The notes beneath the pieces were generated by a model that was not told where the DNA came from, searched no databases, and saw only the letters and a program-made list of their open reading frames with translations. A stretch of DNA of 64,000 nt from Methylomonas sp. (GTDB lineage Bacteria > Pseudomonadota > Gammaproteobacteria > Methylococcales > Methylomonadaceae), in NCBI RefSeq assembly GCF_023228165.1, contig NZ_JALOBS010000006.1, positions 62,001-126,000 of the forward strand, written 5' to 3'. Both the position numbers and the translations under genes were made by a program. Below are positions 45,165 to 55,022 of this stretch, piece by piece (the first letter of the stretch is position 1; each line of letters begins with the position of its first letter).

Positions 45165-46337
45165 TTGGCATATTCCTTAACTTATTTAGATACTTTGTTA
45201 ATGCATTCCATCGTAATACCTATTTCAATCAGGATGTTAACCCACAACCAGATGCGGCTAATTATGACAGTTATAGGTATAGCCATTGCTTTTTTCCTAG
45301 CAGCGGCTCAAATAGGATTAATGGTTGGGTGGATAAATACTAACAGCGCAATTATTAAACACGCTGGCGTCGATATTTGGGTAATGGCTGAGGAAACCCG
45401 CGCCTTTGAATACGGTACAGCCATTCCCAGACACAGAATTCAACAAGTTGCCTCTATACCAGGTGTAGCTTGGGCCGAAGGACTACTAACCAGTTGGTCG
45501 TTATGGCAACATCCTCATGGAGAACGGATTAATGTAGAAATTATCGGTTTAGACAGGAGCCTTGTGGGTGGCCCATGGATGTTGTTGGATGGAGCAACAG
45601 AAAACGTTATTCAACCCAAAACGGTTATAGTTGATGAGCTCCATCAAAAATTACTAGGGGTTTATAACCTTGGAGACGAAGCGGAAATGCAGGGAAGCAG
45701 AGCGATTATCGGTGGGTTTTCAAAAGGAGTCAGAACGTTCACTGCTCTTCCGTTTATTTTTACATCCATAAATAATGCTCTTGATTACTCCCCGTCGTAC
45801 AATGACGAAGAAATAACTTACGTTCTTGCCCGTATCGCACCCAACATCGATGCCAATGATGTACGCAACCGCATAATTAAAGAAATTAATAATATAGAAG
45901 TATTAACTACCGACGAATTTGCCGAACGCTCCGTAAAATACTGGATGTTGGAAACGGGCGTGGGGATTACTGTAATTATCACTGCTCTATTAGGTCTTTT
46001 GGTAGGTGCGGTGATTATGAGCCAAACACTGTTTGCCATCACTCAGGATCATATCGCCAATTACGCCACTTTATTAGCCTTGGGCTTTCATCAAAAAACC
46101 TTACGCCAAATCGTGTTGGCACAAAGTCTAAGTCTGGGTGGACTGGGTATAATCATTGGTTCAATTTTATTTTTCGCAGCTTGCAATGCGTCCGCCCGCA
46201 GCCCGATTCCCTTGGAAACCACGCCCACGGTATCAATGGGATTGATTGCATTTTCCCTGTTGTGTTGTATTGCCGCTTCCTGGTTTTCAATACGGGCAAT
46301 TTTTAAATTGGATCCCGTCACGGTATTCCACGGATGA
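45165..46337 (+). CDS. ABC transporter permease, DevC/FtsX-like
   Basis: 390 residues with an N-terminal helix (MRLIMTVIGIAIAFFLAAAQ), a large periplasmic domain (about 50-260) and three C-terminal helices, the MacB/DevC layout. Start is uncertain: TTG at 45165 or ATG at 45201, neither with a good ribosome site. It overlaps the ATPase gene by 4 bases and the HlyD-type adaptor follows, so the three form a DevBCA-type exporter. In cyanobacteria DevBCA exports glycolipids; the cargo here is unknown. Confidence 0.88.
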   Translation: MAYSLTYLDTLLMHSIVIPISIRMLTHNQMRLIMTVIGIAIAFFLAAAQIGLMVGWINTNSAIIKHAGVDIWVMAEETRAFEYGTAIPRHRIQQVASIPGVAWAEGLLTSWSLWQHPHGERINVEIIGLDRSLVGGPWMLLDGATENVIQPKTVIVDELHQKLLGVYNLGDEAEMQGSRAIIGGFSKGVRTFTALPFIFTSINNALDYSPSYNDEEITYVLARIAPNIDANDVRNRIIKEINNIEVLTTDEFAERSVKYWMLETGVGITVIITALLGLLVGAVIMSQTLFAITQDHIANYATLLALGFHQKTLRQIVLAQSLSLGGLGIIIGSILFFAACNASARSPIPLETTPTVSMGLIAFSLLCCIAASWFSIRAIFKLDPVTVFHG

Positions 46338-47053
46338 AAAGCATTATGGCCTGCCAAGGCATTAGCAAGAGCTATGGGTCCGGGGATATTCTCGAGCGTG
46401 TACTTAAAAGGGTGGATTTAGAGTTTTTTGAAGGCCAAGCCTCGGTATTGGTAGGCCCATCGGGATCAGGCAAGACCACACTTCTCTCAATTTTAGGTTG
46501 TTTACTGGCGCCCAGCGAGGGCCAGTTATTAATTGCGAGTGAGGCTGTAAACTTTTCCGACAAAAGCAGCCTGACTGAAGTAAGGCGACAAAAATTGGGC
46601 TTTATTTTTCAACACGCGCAACTACTGCCATTTTTAACCATTGAGGAAAATCTGGCGATCGTCGGCCGTAATGCCGGCATGGATGATGACGACATTAAAC
46701 AACGTCTGGATGGTTTATTATATCGCCTTGAATTAAAAGCCATGCGGTATAAACACCCCGCTCAATTGAGCGGTGGACAACGCCAACGGGTCGCAATTGC
46801 TCGCGCGTTGTTGCATAGACCTTCTATTGTCTTGGCGGATGAGCCCACTGCAGCCCTAGACTGGAACACCGGCAAAACAGTCGTAGAACTTCTTTTGGAA
46901 CAAGCCAGAATGGAAAAAGCCGTGCTCGTCGTGGTCACCCATGACACCCGTATGCTGCCATTGTTTGACCGTATCTTATCCATTGCCGATGGCATTCTAT
47001 CAGAGCAAGCACAGACTGCCGCCGCCGAAAACATCTTCTATACTCAACCTTAA
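46334..47053 (+). CDS. ABC transporter ATP-binding protein, DevA/LolD-like
   Basis: 239 residues. Walker A GPSGSGKT (41-48), Q-loop FIFQHAQLLPF, signature LSGGQRQRVAIARALL, Walker B IVLADEPTAALD and H-loop VVVTHD. It is the LolD/MacB type of short ATPase that powers mechanotransmission transporters rather than flux through the membrane. It is coupled to the permease by ATGA and followed by the adaptor after 23 bases. Confidence 0.93.
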   Translation: MKSIMACQGISKSYGSGDILERVLKRVDLEFFEGQASVLVGPSGSGKTTLLSILGCLLAPSEGQLLIASEAVNFSDKSSLTEVRRQKLGFIFQHAQLLPFLTIEENLAIVGRNAGMDDDDIKQRLDGLLYRLELKAMRYKHPAQLSGGQRQRVAIARALLHRPSIVLADEPTAALDWNTGKTVVELLLEQARMEKAVLVVVTHDTRMLPLFDRILSIADGILSEQAQTAAAENIFYTQP

Positions 47054-47076
47054 CCCCAAATCGCCAGGATATTAGC

Positions 47077-48051
47077 ATGCCCCGCTTCGCTTACCTGTTG
47101 TTATCACTTTTAGTTTTAAGTCCTTCCCTCTATGCCGAACAACGCTGGATTCAGGGTATTGGTTATGTGGAACCCACCAGTGAAATCCGTCGACTGGCAT
47201 TTAAGCATCCTGGGATTCTCGGCGAATACAAAGTTCTGCTCGACCAACAAGTCAAAACCGGTTCAATCTTGGCCGTGCAGCATAATACTGAAGAGCAATC
47301 CGCGGTCGCCGTAGCGGAAAGCCAGTTAAGTGCCGCAAAAGCGGATCTGGAAAAAGTGTTGGCGGGAATTAATCCTTATGAAATAGAGGCAAAAAAGAAC
47401 GCCCAGCGAGTCAGCGCATTGGATGCGGAGTATGCCAGACGTAAACTGGAGCGTATCAATCAATTACGAAACCATAAATTTGCCTCGGAAGATGAGCGGG
47501 ATCTCGCGGAAACCAATGCCAAGCTCAAGCAGGCAGACAACCGCCGATTAACGGCTGAAACTCATTTTTTATCCAATTATGTAAGGGACGTAGACAAACA
47601 ATTAGCCCTGGCTCAAGTTTCAGTCGCCGAAGCGCAACTACAAGCCGCCCGACAACGTTTAGCCGAAACGTATTTGATTGCTCCGATCGACGGCACAGTC
47701 CTGGAAAGGATTTTACGAGTAGGCGAATCGACATTTTCGGTCGGCAGCCCCGAGCCGGCTATCTTACTGGGGGACATGTCCAAATTACGCGTCAGGGCAG
47801 AAATTGACGAAAACTACGCCTTGATGCTGCAACAAGGCCAAAAGGCCGTTATCTTTGGAAGAGGCTTAGGCGAAAAGGAAATCCCTGCTCACGTTACATT
47901 GGTCAAAAAAATTATGGGCAAGAAAACGGTTTTCGCAAAAACGGCAACCGAACGAAAAGACATAGATGTGATTCAGGTTTTTGTTGAGCCCGACACCAAT
48001 CTTCAGACACCTGTAGGCTTGGAAGTCAACGTCAAAATTGCTATCAATTGA
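47077..48051 (+). CDS. HlyD/DevB-like membrane fusion protein
   Basis: 324 residues with a signal or anchor peptide (FAYLLLSLLVLSPSLYA), a lipoyl half (IRRLAFKHPGILGEYKVLLD), a long coiled-coil hairpin (about 80-200, QRVSALDAEYARRKLERINQ) and the second lipoyl/beta-barrel part (APIDGTVLERILRVGEST). It bridges the inner-membrane ABC complex to an outer-membrane factor. A TolC-like partner is not coded next to it; the one at the right edge belongs to another system. Confidence 0.88.
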   Translation: MPRFAYLLLSLLVLSPSLYAEQRWIQGIGYVEPTSEIRRLAFKHPGILGEYKVLLDQQVKTGSILAVQHNTEEQSAVAVAESQLSAAKADLEKVLAGINPYEIEAKKNAQRVSALDAEYARRKLERINQLRNHKFASEDERDLAETNAKLKQADNRRLTAETHFLSNYVRDVDKQLALAQVSVAEAQLQAARQRLAETYLIAPIDGTVLERILRVGESTFSVGSPEPAILLGDMSKLRVRAEIDENYALMLQQGQKAVIFGRGLGEKEIPAHVTLVKKIMGKKTVFAKTATERKDIDVIQVFVEPDTNLQTPVGLEVNVKIAIN

Positions 48052-48052
48052 A

Positions 48053-49441
48053 TCAACGGGCACCTTTGCCCCACAGCACCACCTCTACAGTGCTGAGCAT
48101 AATGGTCAGATCTAAAAATAAGCTGTAATTTTTGACGTAGTATAAGTCATATTCCAGCTTGTGCCAGGTGTCTTGCTCACTGGCGCCATAGGGATAACAC
48201 AGCTGCGCCCACCCGGTAATCCCTGGTTTAACCCTATGCCGCTCGGCATAATAGGGAATGGTTTTTACAAATCCTTCCACAAACTCCGGACGTTCGGGAC
48301 GTGGACCGACGAAACTCATATCGCCCTTCAACACGTTAAACAACTGCGGCAATTCATCTATGCGAAATTTGCGTATCACCTTGCCAACTTTGGTTACCCG
48401 GTTATCGGTTTGACTGGCCCATTGAGCACCATTTTTTTCCGCATCGATCTGCATGCTACGAAATTTAATAACCTGAAACGGTTGATTGCGATAGCCCACT
48501 CGGGTTTGCCGATACAAAACCGGCGCCCCCAAACCGCTTTCAATATAAATCGCAATCGCGGTGATCAACATCAGCCACCAACTCACTGACAGCAATAAAA
48601 CACTGGCCAGTATATCAAAGCTACGCTTGACCAAGGGACGAGTCCCTGTATTAACAAATCCATCCGAAAATACCAACCAACTCGGACTCAAGGCATCCAA
48701 GAACACCAACCGCTGTTCTCTTTCATAAAAAGTTTGTAAATCCATCACAATGATACCCGACATTTTGATATCCAGCAGATCATCAACCGGTAACCTTTTG
48801 CGTCGATCATCCACCGCAATTACAATTTCGTCCACTTTATATAGGTTAACAACATCGGCCAAAGTTAGGCTTTCACTCAGCCAGATAGGATCAGGAACAG
48901 AAATCGTATCGTCTTCCAAAGCAATATAACCAACGATGTCAAAACCGCGATACACAAAGCTGGAATTAACAATCTCCAGTTCGCTAGCTTTTTGACCGCA
49001 GCCGATGACTAGTACTTTGCGTTTTAGATTATCCAAATTAATAAATCTATAAAAAAAGTACCGGGTCAACAGCATTCCGACAAAAGAAAATAGAATGGCG
49101 GAAATCAAAACACTGCGGGCAAGCATTAACTCAGGAACAATGTAATAAATTAATACTAAAGCAAAGACCGCCACGACAAAACTATAATTTATTCTTTCCA
49201 GCAGATTGTATTCTTCCCTATCCAGGGATTTTCGGTACAAACCAATCGAGGAACAACATAATGTAAAAACAGCGGAAAAGACGATCGATGCCCAAAACAT
49301 CTCTTCTTGCGTATACCAGGAAGAAGTATACAAAAACCTCACAACAGCACCCCAATGCATGGCCAAATAGAACACTAGCCATTCCACTGCCATTAACCAT
49401 AAATAGGCTGTCGAGATATAGTGCCGAAAAATTCTAATCAT
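48053..49441 (-). CDS. XrtA/PEP-CTERM undecaprenyl-phosphate sugar transferase (TIGR03013 type)
   Basis: 462-residue polyisoprenyl-phosphate hexose/HexNAc-1-phosphate transferase. Four N-terminal helices and a CoA-binding-like domain (KVLVIGCGQKASELEIV) precede the catalytic C-terminal domain: KRSFDILASVLLLSV membrane segment, YRQTRVGYRNQPFQVIKFRS, FRIDELPQLFNVLKGDMSFV and GPRPERPEF. It loads the first sugar onto undecaprenyl phosphate, starting the EPS repeat unit. Its distance (about 12 kb) from the main cluster means two separate transcription units. It is convergent with the DevB-like gene, 1 base apart. Confidence 0.93.
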   Translation of the reverse strand: MIRIFRHYISTAYLWLMAVEWLVFYLAMHWGAVVRFLYTSSWYTQEEMFWASIVFSAVFTLCCSSIGLYRKSLDREEYNLLERINYSFVVAVFALVLIYYIVPELMLARSVLISAILFSFVGMLLTRYFFYRFINLDNLKRKVLVIGCGQKASELEIVNSSFVYRGFDIVGYIALEDDTISVPDPIWLSESLTLADVVNLYKVDEIVIAVDDRRKRLPVDDLLDIKMSGIIVMDLQTFYEREQRLVFLDALSPSWLVFSDGFVNTGTRPLVKRSFDILASVLLLSVSWWLMLITAIAIYIESGLGAPVLYRQTRVGYRNQPFQVIKFRSMQIDAEKNGAQWASQTDNRVTKVGKVIRKFRIDELPQLFNVLKGDMSFVGPRPERPEFVEGFVKTIPYYAERHRVKPGITGWAQLCYPYGASEQDTWHKLEYDLYYVKNYSLFLDLTIMLSTVEVVLWGKGAR

Positions 49442-49465
49442 GCTAAGGTTCCCGCTTCGGTCGAT

Positions 49466-50242
49466 TTAGTGAATACTTTTCTGATTCAAAAGAGGCTTTA
49501 TATGTTCTGACGGTATGGCATATGAAATACCACTTGGATTGCTAATAGCATTTTCCTTACTGCCTTGCACAAAGACTTTATTGATAATCCCTACCACTTT
49601 TCCGGTATCAATATCATACAAAGGACTACCGCTATTACCCGGATACGCAGTGGCATCCAACTGGAACACATCATAAGGCGTTGACAGTTTTTTTATCATT
49701 CTGATGTTTAATTGCCTGCTGGCAAGCACTGGAATGGCGTTAGGCGATATAGCCGAGATAATACCGCGATGCGTAACAGGATACAGACCGAGCACCATGC
49801 CAATTGGATATCCGGTAAAGGCGAATAACTCCCCCTCTCTTACCTTCCCTGAATCCCCAATTTCAAGCGCGGGCAATCTGCCGTCCTGCAAATTAAGGAT
49901 CGCAAGGTCGTGTGCTTGGTCTGTCGTCTTCAAATCCGCAAACACCATCCGTTCTTTCTGATCCTGCCGATAAAATATGGCATATTGCTCAAGATGAGCG
50001 GCGTCCAAATCTTTATTAACAACATGTGCATTAGTAACAATATTACGCCCATCTCCGACAACAAAACCTGTACCCAAAAATACTGCTCGAGGGTTCCGCG
50101 TTGGCATATATGTGCCTACTGCGACTATGGATGGCTTCACACGATAAATAATATCAGGCAAATTCTTTTCACCTGCATAAACGAATGACGAAGTTATTAA
50201 AAATGCCAAACAAATTAAAAAATATTTCACATCGAAAACCAT
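49466..50242 (-). CDS. Secreted trypsin-like serine protease
   Basis: 258 residues with a signal peptide (YFLICLAFLITSSFVYA) and a chymotrypsin/DegP-like catalytic domain: His73 in IVTNAHVV, Asp112 in HDLAIL and Ser204 in GNSGSPL. No PDZ domain follows, unlike DegP/HtrA. Located in the periplasm. It is in line with the sugar transferase (24 bases) and the acyltransferase, so it may act on proteins of the EPS/PEP-CTERM system. Target unknown. Confidence 0.88.
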   Translation of the reverse strand: MVFDVKYFLICLAFLITSSFVYAGEKNLPDIIYRVKPSIVAVGTYMPTRNPRAVFLGTGFVVGDGRNIVTNAHVVNKDLDAAHLEQYAIFYRQDQKERMVFADLKTTDQAHDLAILNLQDGRLPALEIGDSGKVREGELFAFTGYPIGMVLGLYPVTHRGIISAISPNAIPVLASRQLNIRMIKKLSTPYDVFQLDATAYPGNSGSPLYDIDTGKVVGIINKVFVQGSKENAISNPSGISYAIPSEHIKPLLNQKSIH

Positions 50243-50254
50243 AGAGTATATAAA

Positions 50255-51334
50255 TTACTTCGCATAACTTAAAGAATACGGCTTTTCGACAAAAACAAAC
50301 AAAAAGACCGACGGTAGCAAGGTAATCATAAAAGAAGGCACAATCAGCACCCACAACAGAGAATTAGAATCCTGACTCGCTGGATAATAAAAACTCAATA
50401 ACATAAAAAATGCTTTTAGGGCTAAGCCATGGATCAAATAATATGAATAACTCATATTACCAAGCCAACGAATATATTTTAGAGAAAACAATTTATAAGT
50501 AAAACTTCCACGACAAAAACAATCTAAGAAAAATAGAAACAAAAATACGTACAATAAAAAGTACTTCCACACACCGTTAAATTGATAATAATTGAAAACC
50601 AGAGGAGTTATCAGAACAAAACATAAAAATAAAATCCCAAACGGAGGTCTTTTTTTCAAAAAAATATTATTTAAACATTCAAACACCAGTACGCCTGGCA
50701 TAAACATTAACAACCTAATATGTCCACCATAAAAAAAAGAGCAACCAAACGCTAATATAGATAACAATATGAAAAATATAAATCTAAACTTTGGTTGCCA
50801 AGACTGCATAGATAAAATCACCACCAGAAAAGGCATAGCAAAATAGTAGAAAAATTCGTAACTTAAAGACCATGCAACAGTAACAATCGGCTTAATATCA
50901 AAAATACCAGGCAAAAGAAAATAATTCTGAAAAATGTAAATTAAAGCACCCACCCAATCATTTGGAATTTTAGACTCATTCGAAAAAACAAAAGAAAGCA
51001 GCACATATATAAAAAAAACAACACTAAAAACCGGATAAATTCTTTGAACTCTTCTTGCGATATATTTACCAAACAATATCTTTTTATTTATTAGCACCCC
51101 ATATATCAGATATCCACTTAAAACAAAAAACAAGTCAACCCCGACATTCCCAATTTGCCTACCATATAAAGCGATCTTATATACTAATGAATCGAACAAT
51201 AACCATGGCTCGACCAAAGTCATATAATGAACCAAAAACACAAGCAAAACTGCAAAACCTCGCATTCCTTCCATAGAAGAAATTGTGTTATGTTTATTAT
51301 GTGATATTTCAAATATATTACTAAATAAAACCAT
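50255..51334 (-). CDS. Acyltransferase 3 family membrane protein
   Basis: About 359 residues from ATG 51334; the TTG at 51349 is unlikely. Ten or so hydrophobic helices, beginning ISSMEGMRGFAVLLVFLVHY with the family His and NVGVDLFFVLSGYLIYG. It O-acylates (usually O-acetylates) a sugar of the polysaccharide or lipid carrier from a cytoplasmic acyl donor. Markedly AT-rich compared with the neighbours. It lies 12 bases before the protease gene. Confidence 0.9.
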   Translation of the reverse strand: MVLFSNIFEISHNKHNTISSMEGMRGFAVLLVFLVHYMTLVEPWLLFDSLVYKIALYGRQIGNVGVDLFFVLSGYLIYGVLINKKILFGKYIARRVQRIYPVFSVVFFIYVLLSFVFSNESKIPNDWVGALIYIFQNYFLLPGIFDIKPIVTVAWSLSYEFFYYFAMPFLVVILSMQSWQPKFRFIFFILLSILAFGCSFFYGGHIRLLMFMPGVLVFECLNNIFLKKRPPFGILFLCFVLITPLVFNYYQFNGVWKYFLLYVFLFLFFLDCFCRGSFTYKLFSLKYIRWLGNMSYSYYLIHGLALKAFFMLLSFYYPASQDSNSLLWVLIVPSFMITLLPSVFLFVFVEKPYSLSYAK

Positions 51335-51372
51335 TTCAAATAAAAACAATCATTCTACAAACGTTCCTACAT

Positions 51373-52128
51373 TCATTTAAAATAAAACCACAGCACACCC
51401 AATCCTTCATGCGCCAATAAAAAACTATTCATCAAGGTTGCCGCTGAAGGTAAAAAATCGAGCACGGTCATTTCTGAATGTCCGCCTATAAATGCAGTCG
51501 GCGCGGGCAACACCTCAAAGCCAGCTTTGCGAAACTCCAATACTGCACGAGGCATATGGTAAGCCTGAGTGATTAACAAAATTCTATTGATATCGAACTC
51601 TCGCAACATCCTACCGGTAAACTGCGCATTTTCAGCCGTATTCCTACTTTTACTTTCCAACCAAGCCACCGGAGTGTTAAATTCCTGTTCCAGCACATCG
51701 GCCATTAACTGCGCCTCGGAAAAATATTCCGTCCCCATAACGTTGCCACCGGATACCAGTATAGGCAAATCCAACTCCCTTGCCAGTTTGGCTGCGTAGC
51801 GAATACGCAGCAATGTTCGATAGTTAACTGTCTGGAGAGACCGGTATTCATCTGCATGCAGCACCGCACCGCCGCCGATCACCACGATTGCCCGGGCCTT
51901 AAAAAGACCAATCTGGCTGACCTCCAGTGGCGGAAATCGCTCCCAAAAGCGCGCCCATTGCGACACTACCACGGGCAAACTCAACATTAACAATAAGCAC
52001 AAACTGGTCAATGCAACCCAAAAACCCTGTTTGCGCTTATGCAATAAAAGCCCAAGTAATGCCAAAATAATTAATGAAGCGGGGGGTAATACCAATAATT
52101 TGATGCAATAGATCAGTGCTATCGACAC
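51373..52128 (-). CDS. YdcF/ElyC-like DUF218 membrane protein
   Basis: 251 residues. Two N-terminal helices (IKLLVLPPASLIILALLGLL and GFWVALTSLCLLLMLSLPVV) are followed by a DUF218 domain: ARAIVVIGGGAVLHADEY, LPILVSGGNV, ESKSRNTAENA and ILLITQAYHMPRAV. ElyC in E. coli is needed for proper peptidoglycan/undecaprenyl lipid balance, and this could play a like role for EPS carriers. Located in the inner membrane. Confidence 0.88.
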   Translation of the reverse strand: MSIALIYCIKLLVLPPASLIILALLGLLLHKRKQGFWVALTSLCLLLMLSLPVVVSQWARFWERFPPLEVSQIGLFKARAIVVIGGGAVLHADEYRSLQTVNYRTLLRIRYAAKLARELDLPILVSGGNVMGTEYFSEAQLMADVLEQEFNTPVAWLESKSRNTAENAQFTGRMLREFDINRILLITQAYHMPRAVLEFRKAGFEVLPAPTAFIGGHSEMTVLDFLPSAATLMNSFLLAHEGLGVLWFYFK

Positions 52129-52147
52129 GGACTTAAACCTAAAGCAC

Positions 52148-53041
52148 TCACTGCTGCCGAATTAAAAATTTTATAAGTTTAACGAAATACGCCAAAATCA
52201 TAATCGATAACAATAAATACAAAAAATTACCGACTGTTAAATATTTCAACACGCCAAAAAAATAACTTTGCCTCTCAAATTCGGCCTTCATTAATGCATC
52301 ATTTACTATTTGTTTAGCGCCGTTAAGTTCATTTGCTTGCCGTTCTCCCTGGCGAGTAGTACGCAACGACTCCTCCAACAAATAATTTCGACCGTTCGAT
52401 CTAGCTAAACCCAATGAAGTTAGGCTGGCCATTAATTGGTTATTAAGCCCCACAATAAGCGAATCCTGAGCAAACAGTTCAGACTGATCGATAGTGGTAT
52501 TAATCCAATTATCCAGCTGTTTGGCATCCAAATAAGTCCAAACCATCTTGGCATAAATGTCTTCTCCCACCGTGAGTCTCATTTCGTCACGTAATAGTTC
52601 GAAAGGATCGATACCCATTTGATTTTGCCCATCGGCATGCCTGTAATCATTTTCCAAGCTTGCCTTGTCTGCAAATATCTCCCGACCAAAAAAATGGTTG
52701 GGCGGAACATCTTGAACCGGCAAAAATTTATTTACCGGTTCAAGAGATTTGGAATGCGCTGAAAATACGCGGGATACTGACCTTGTTCGCTGTACGGCAG
52801 GCTCCTGTACGTTCCCGGTTTTTTCCGATTCCGATGCATGCGGCTGGTTTGTTTTATCTTGTCTTAGCGGCAGAGGGACCGGATCATCTGGTTTCGGTAG
52901 TGGTAAAGACAGGTCGTCGAGATCGTCCGGTTGCCGCTCAGCGGCTTCAATAATTTCCCGGGAAAAAGACAAGCTAAAATCATCGGCCCAACTTACGCTA
53001 ATGCACGCACTCAATAGAATTAGGCCAAGATAATAGTTCAT
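52148..53041 (-). CDS. Hypothetical exported/membrane protein
   Basis: 297 residues, family not recognised. Signal peptide (YYLGLILLSACISVSWA), a polar Pro/Asp-rich middle (about 30-130), a helical domain (RDEMRLTVGEDIYAKMVWTY, then LDNWINTTIDQSELF) and a C-terminal membrane helix (FLYLLLSIMILAYFVKLIKF). Probably anchored in the inner membrane with the bulk in the periplasm. It lies between trpS (23 bases) and the YdcF-like gene (19 bases). Confidence 0.6.
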   Translation of the reverse strand: MNYYLGLILLSACISVSWADDFSLSFSREIIEAAERQPDDLDDLSLPLPKPDDPVPLPLRQDKTNQPHASESEKTGNVQEPAVQRTRSVSRVFSAHSKSLEPVNKFLPVQDVPPNHFFGREIFADKASLENDYRHADGQNQMGIDPFELLRDEMRLTVGEDIYAKMVWTYLDAKQLDNWINTTIDQSELFAQDSLIVGLNNQLMASLTSLGLARSNGRNYLLEESLRTTRQGERQANELNGAKQIVNDALMKAEFERQSYFFGVLKYLTVGNFLYLLLSIMILAYFVKLIKFLIRQQ

Positions 53042-53064
53042 GACATCACCGGATCATATTAAAG

Positions 53065-54081
53065 TTAGCTGCCCAAGATCGGTGTAATTCCCACCGCCCC
53101 GCGTAACTGTTGAATAAACGGCCGACTGATTGACCTGGCCTTTTCCGCACCTAACTGTAATTGTTCTTCGATATGTTCCGGCGCTTGCAATAGGGCTTCA
53201 TATCGTTCACGCGCGGGCGCTATTTCGTCATTGATCTTTTCGAATAATACCTGTTTCATTTCACCCCAAGCTATACCCTCTGCGTAACGTGCACGAATCG
53301 CCTCTAATTCAAGGGGATTGGCAAAGGCTTGGTATATACCAAACAGAGTGCAACCTTCGGGGTCTTTAGGTTCACCGGGTTCCAGAGAATTGGTTTTGAT
53401 TTTGTTGACCAGTTTACGCAGCTTCTTTTCCGGTTCGAACAACGGAATAGTGTTGTTATAGCTTTTGCTCATTTTACGTCCGTCCAAGCCCAGCAATGTG
53501 GCGGCATTGTCGGCCAGCACCGCTTCCGGTAATACAAAATGTTCACCATAGATGTGGTTGAAGCGACTGGCAATATCCCGCGCCATTTCGATATGCTGAA
53601 TTTGGTCCTTGCCCACCGGCACCTTATCGGCGTTAAACATCAAAATATCCGCAGCCATCAATATTGGATAACTAAACAAACCCATCGTAATGCCTTTATC
53701 GGGATCATTCCCTTCGGCTTCCTCGTTTTCCGCCACGGCCGCTTTATAAGCATGAGCCCGATTCATCAACCCCTTGGCTGTCACGCAAGTCAACATCCAG
53801 GTCAGTTCCAAAATCTCCGGCACGTCGGATTGCCGATAAAATACCGCGTTATCAGTATCCAGACCCAACGCCAGCCAGGTAGCGGCAATTTCCAGACTGG
53901 ATTGTTTGACCCTTGCGGGTTCATTACATTTAATCAAAGCGTGATAGTCGGCCAAAAAATAAAACGGCCTGACTTGTTCATCCTTGCTAGCATTAATCGC
54001 TGGACGTATGGCGCCGGCGTAATTTCCCAAATGCGGCGTACCGGTAGTGGTAATACCGGTCAAAACAATGGATTTACTCAT
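53065..54081 (-). CDS. trpS: Tryptophanyl-tRNA synthetase
   Basis: 338-residue class I synthetase. HIGH-like motif TPHLGNY near residue 15, KMSKS-motif GRKMSKSYNNT around 200. Length equals the bacterial standard. It charges tRNA-Trp in the cytoplasm. First gene of the minus-strand run that goes on to the EPS genes at 48-53 kb. Confidence 0.95.
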   Translation of the reverse strand: MSKSIVLTGITTTGTPHLGNYAGAIRPAINASKDEQVRPFYFLADYHALIKCNEPARVKQSSLEIAATWLALGLDTDNAVFYRQSDVPEILELTWMLTCVTAKGLMNRAHAYKAAVAENEEAEGNDPDKGITMGLFSYPILMAADILMFNADKVPVGKDQIQHIEMARDIASRFNHIYGEHFVLPEAVLADNAATLLGLDGRKMSKSYNNTIPLFEPEKKLRKLVNKIKTNSLEPGEPKDPEGCTLFGIYQAFANPLELEAIRARYAEGIAWGEMKQVLFEKINDEIAPARERYEALLQAPEHIEEQLQLGAEKARSISRPFIQQLRGAVGITPILGS

Positions 54082-54282
54082 ATTGTTAACTGTACACCCT
54101 AATTATATTCTTATAAAAATCCTGGATTCTACACAATTCATGCCGGATAGTCAGACAATAAACCGGGTAATCGCAGGCTGTAGGCATAGTTTCCGATTGG
54201 ATAACCAAGCACCTGGTTTTATAGTAAACTCCCGTACGTTTATTTTTAGTTCAAAACTTGGTTTTAAAGTCGGAGGAACCTG

Positions 54283-54582
54283 ATGCTGGCACATGATGAA
54301 AAGCGCGACTACATCCGCATGGAAGTTGATTGTGATATTACCTATAAACCCGCCAACTCCCAAGATGTCAAAACAGGCCGCTGTACCACTTTAAGCGGCG
54401 CGGGTGTATCGTTTCTGGCCGACCAACCGTTTGATGCCGGCTTGGCAATGGAAGTCAGCATCATTCCCAAAACATCCATCACGCCGCCAATGACGGCCTT
54501 TATCGAAGTAGTACGCAGTGTCAAACGCGACGACAATCAATATGAAATTGCAGCATCCATCAAAAGCATCAAAGGCAGTTAA
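54283..54582 (+). CDS. PilZ domain protein, short
   Basis: 99 residues covering one PilZ domain: KRDYIRMEVDCDITYK (RxxxR-type start; here Lys-Arg-Asp-Tyr-Ile-Arg), then CTTLSGAGVSFLADQPFD and VRSVKRDDNQYEIAASI. Expected to bind cyclic di-GMP and act by protein contact. The SD GGAGG lies 9 bases before the ATG. Stands alone, divergent from trpS. Confidence 0.8.
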   Translation: MLAHDEKRDYIRMEVDCDITYKPANSQDVKTGRCTTLSGAGVSFLADQPFDAGLAMEVSIIPKTSITPPMTAFIEVVRSVKRDDNQYEIAASIKSIKGS

Positions 54583-54616
54583 TTTGCAGCGCAACGGCAC
54601 AGGGATGCGTTAATTT

Positions 54617-55021
54617 ATGCACATAATCACCAAAGAAGTTTATTTCTGTTACGGTCACCGCTTGATGAACCATCCCGGCAAATGCCGCAATCTTCATGGC
54701 CACAGCGTTAAAGCCAGCATTTCCATTCAAAGCAAGCAGTTAAATCAGCAGGGCATGGTATGCGACTTCGCCGACGTGCGCGACGCTGTCGAATCGTTTG
54801 TCGACCGACATCTAGACCACAATTTTTTGCTACACAAAGACGATCCCATCATACCCGCGCTACTTGCCAATAACGAGCGTTTTCTGGCTCTGGACGAACA
54901 CCCGACCGCGGAAGTGCTCAGCAAGATGATTTTTCAACACTTAAGGCAGGTAGGTCTAAACGTGGATCAAGTCGTACTATGGGAAACCGCCAGTGCGCAT
55001 GCCTGTTATCGGGAAGACTGA
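54617..55021 (+). CDS. queD: 6-carboxytetrahydropterin synthase QueD family
   Basis: 134 residues. Zn-binding His in FCYGHRLMNHPGKCRNLHGH (motif C-x3-H-G-H) and the catalytic Glu/Asp/His set in DHNFLLHKDDP and HPTAEVLSKMIF. Converts dihydroneopterin triphosphate to 6-carboxytetrahydropterin in queuosine synthesis. The QueC and QueE partners are elsewhere. The next gene starts at the stop codon. Confidence 0.92.
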   Translation: MHIITKEVYFCYGHRLMNHPGKCRNLHGHSVKASISIQSKQLNQQGMVCDFADVRDAVESFVDRHLDHNFLLHKDDPIIPALLANNERFLALDEHPTAEVLSKMIFQHLRQVGLNVDQVVLWETASAHACYRED

Positions 55022-55022
55022 C

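Noticed and set aside
53539..54102. 187-codon plus-strand open frame
   Set aside because: Antisense shadow of trpS, without ribosome site or recognisable motif.
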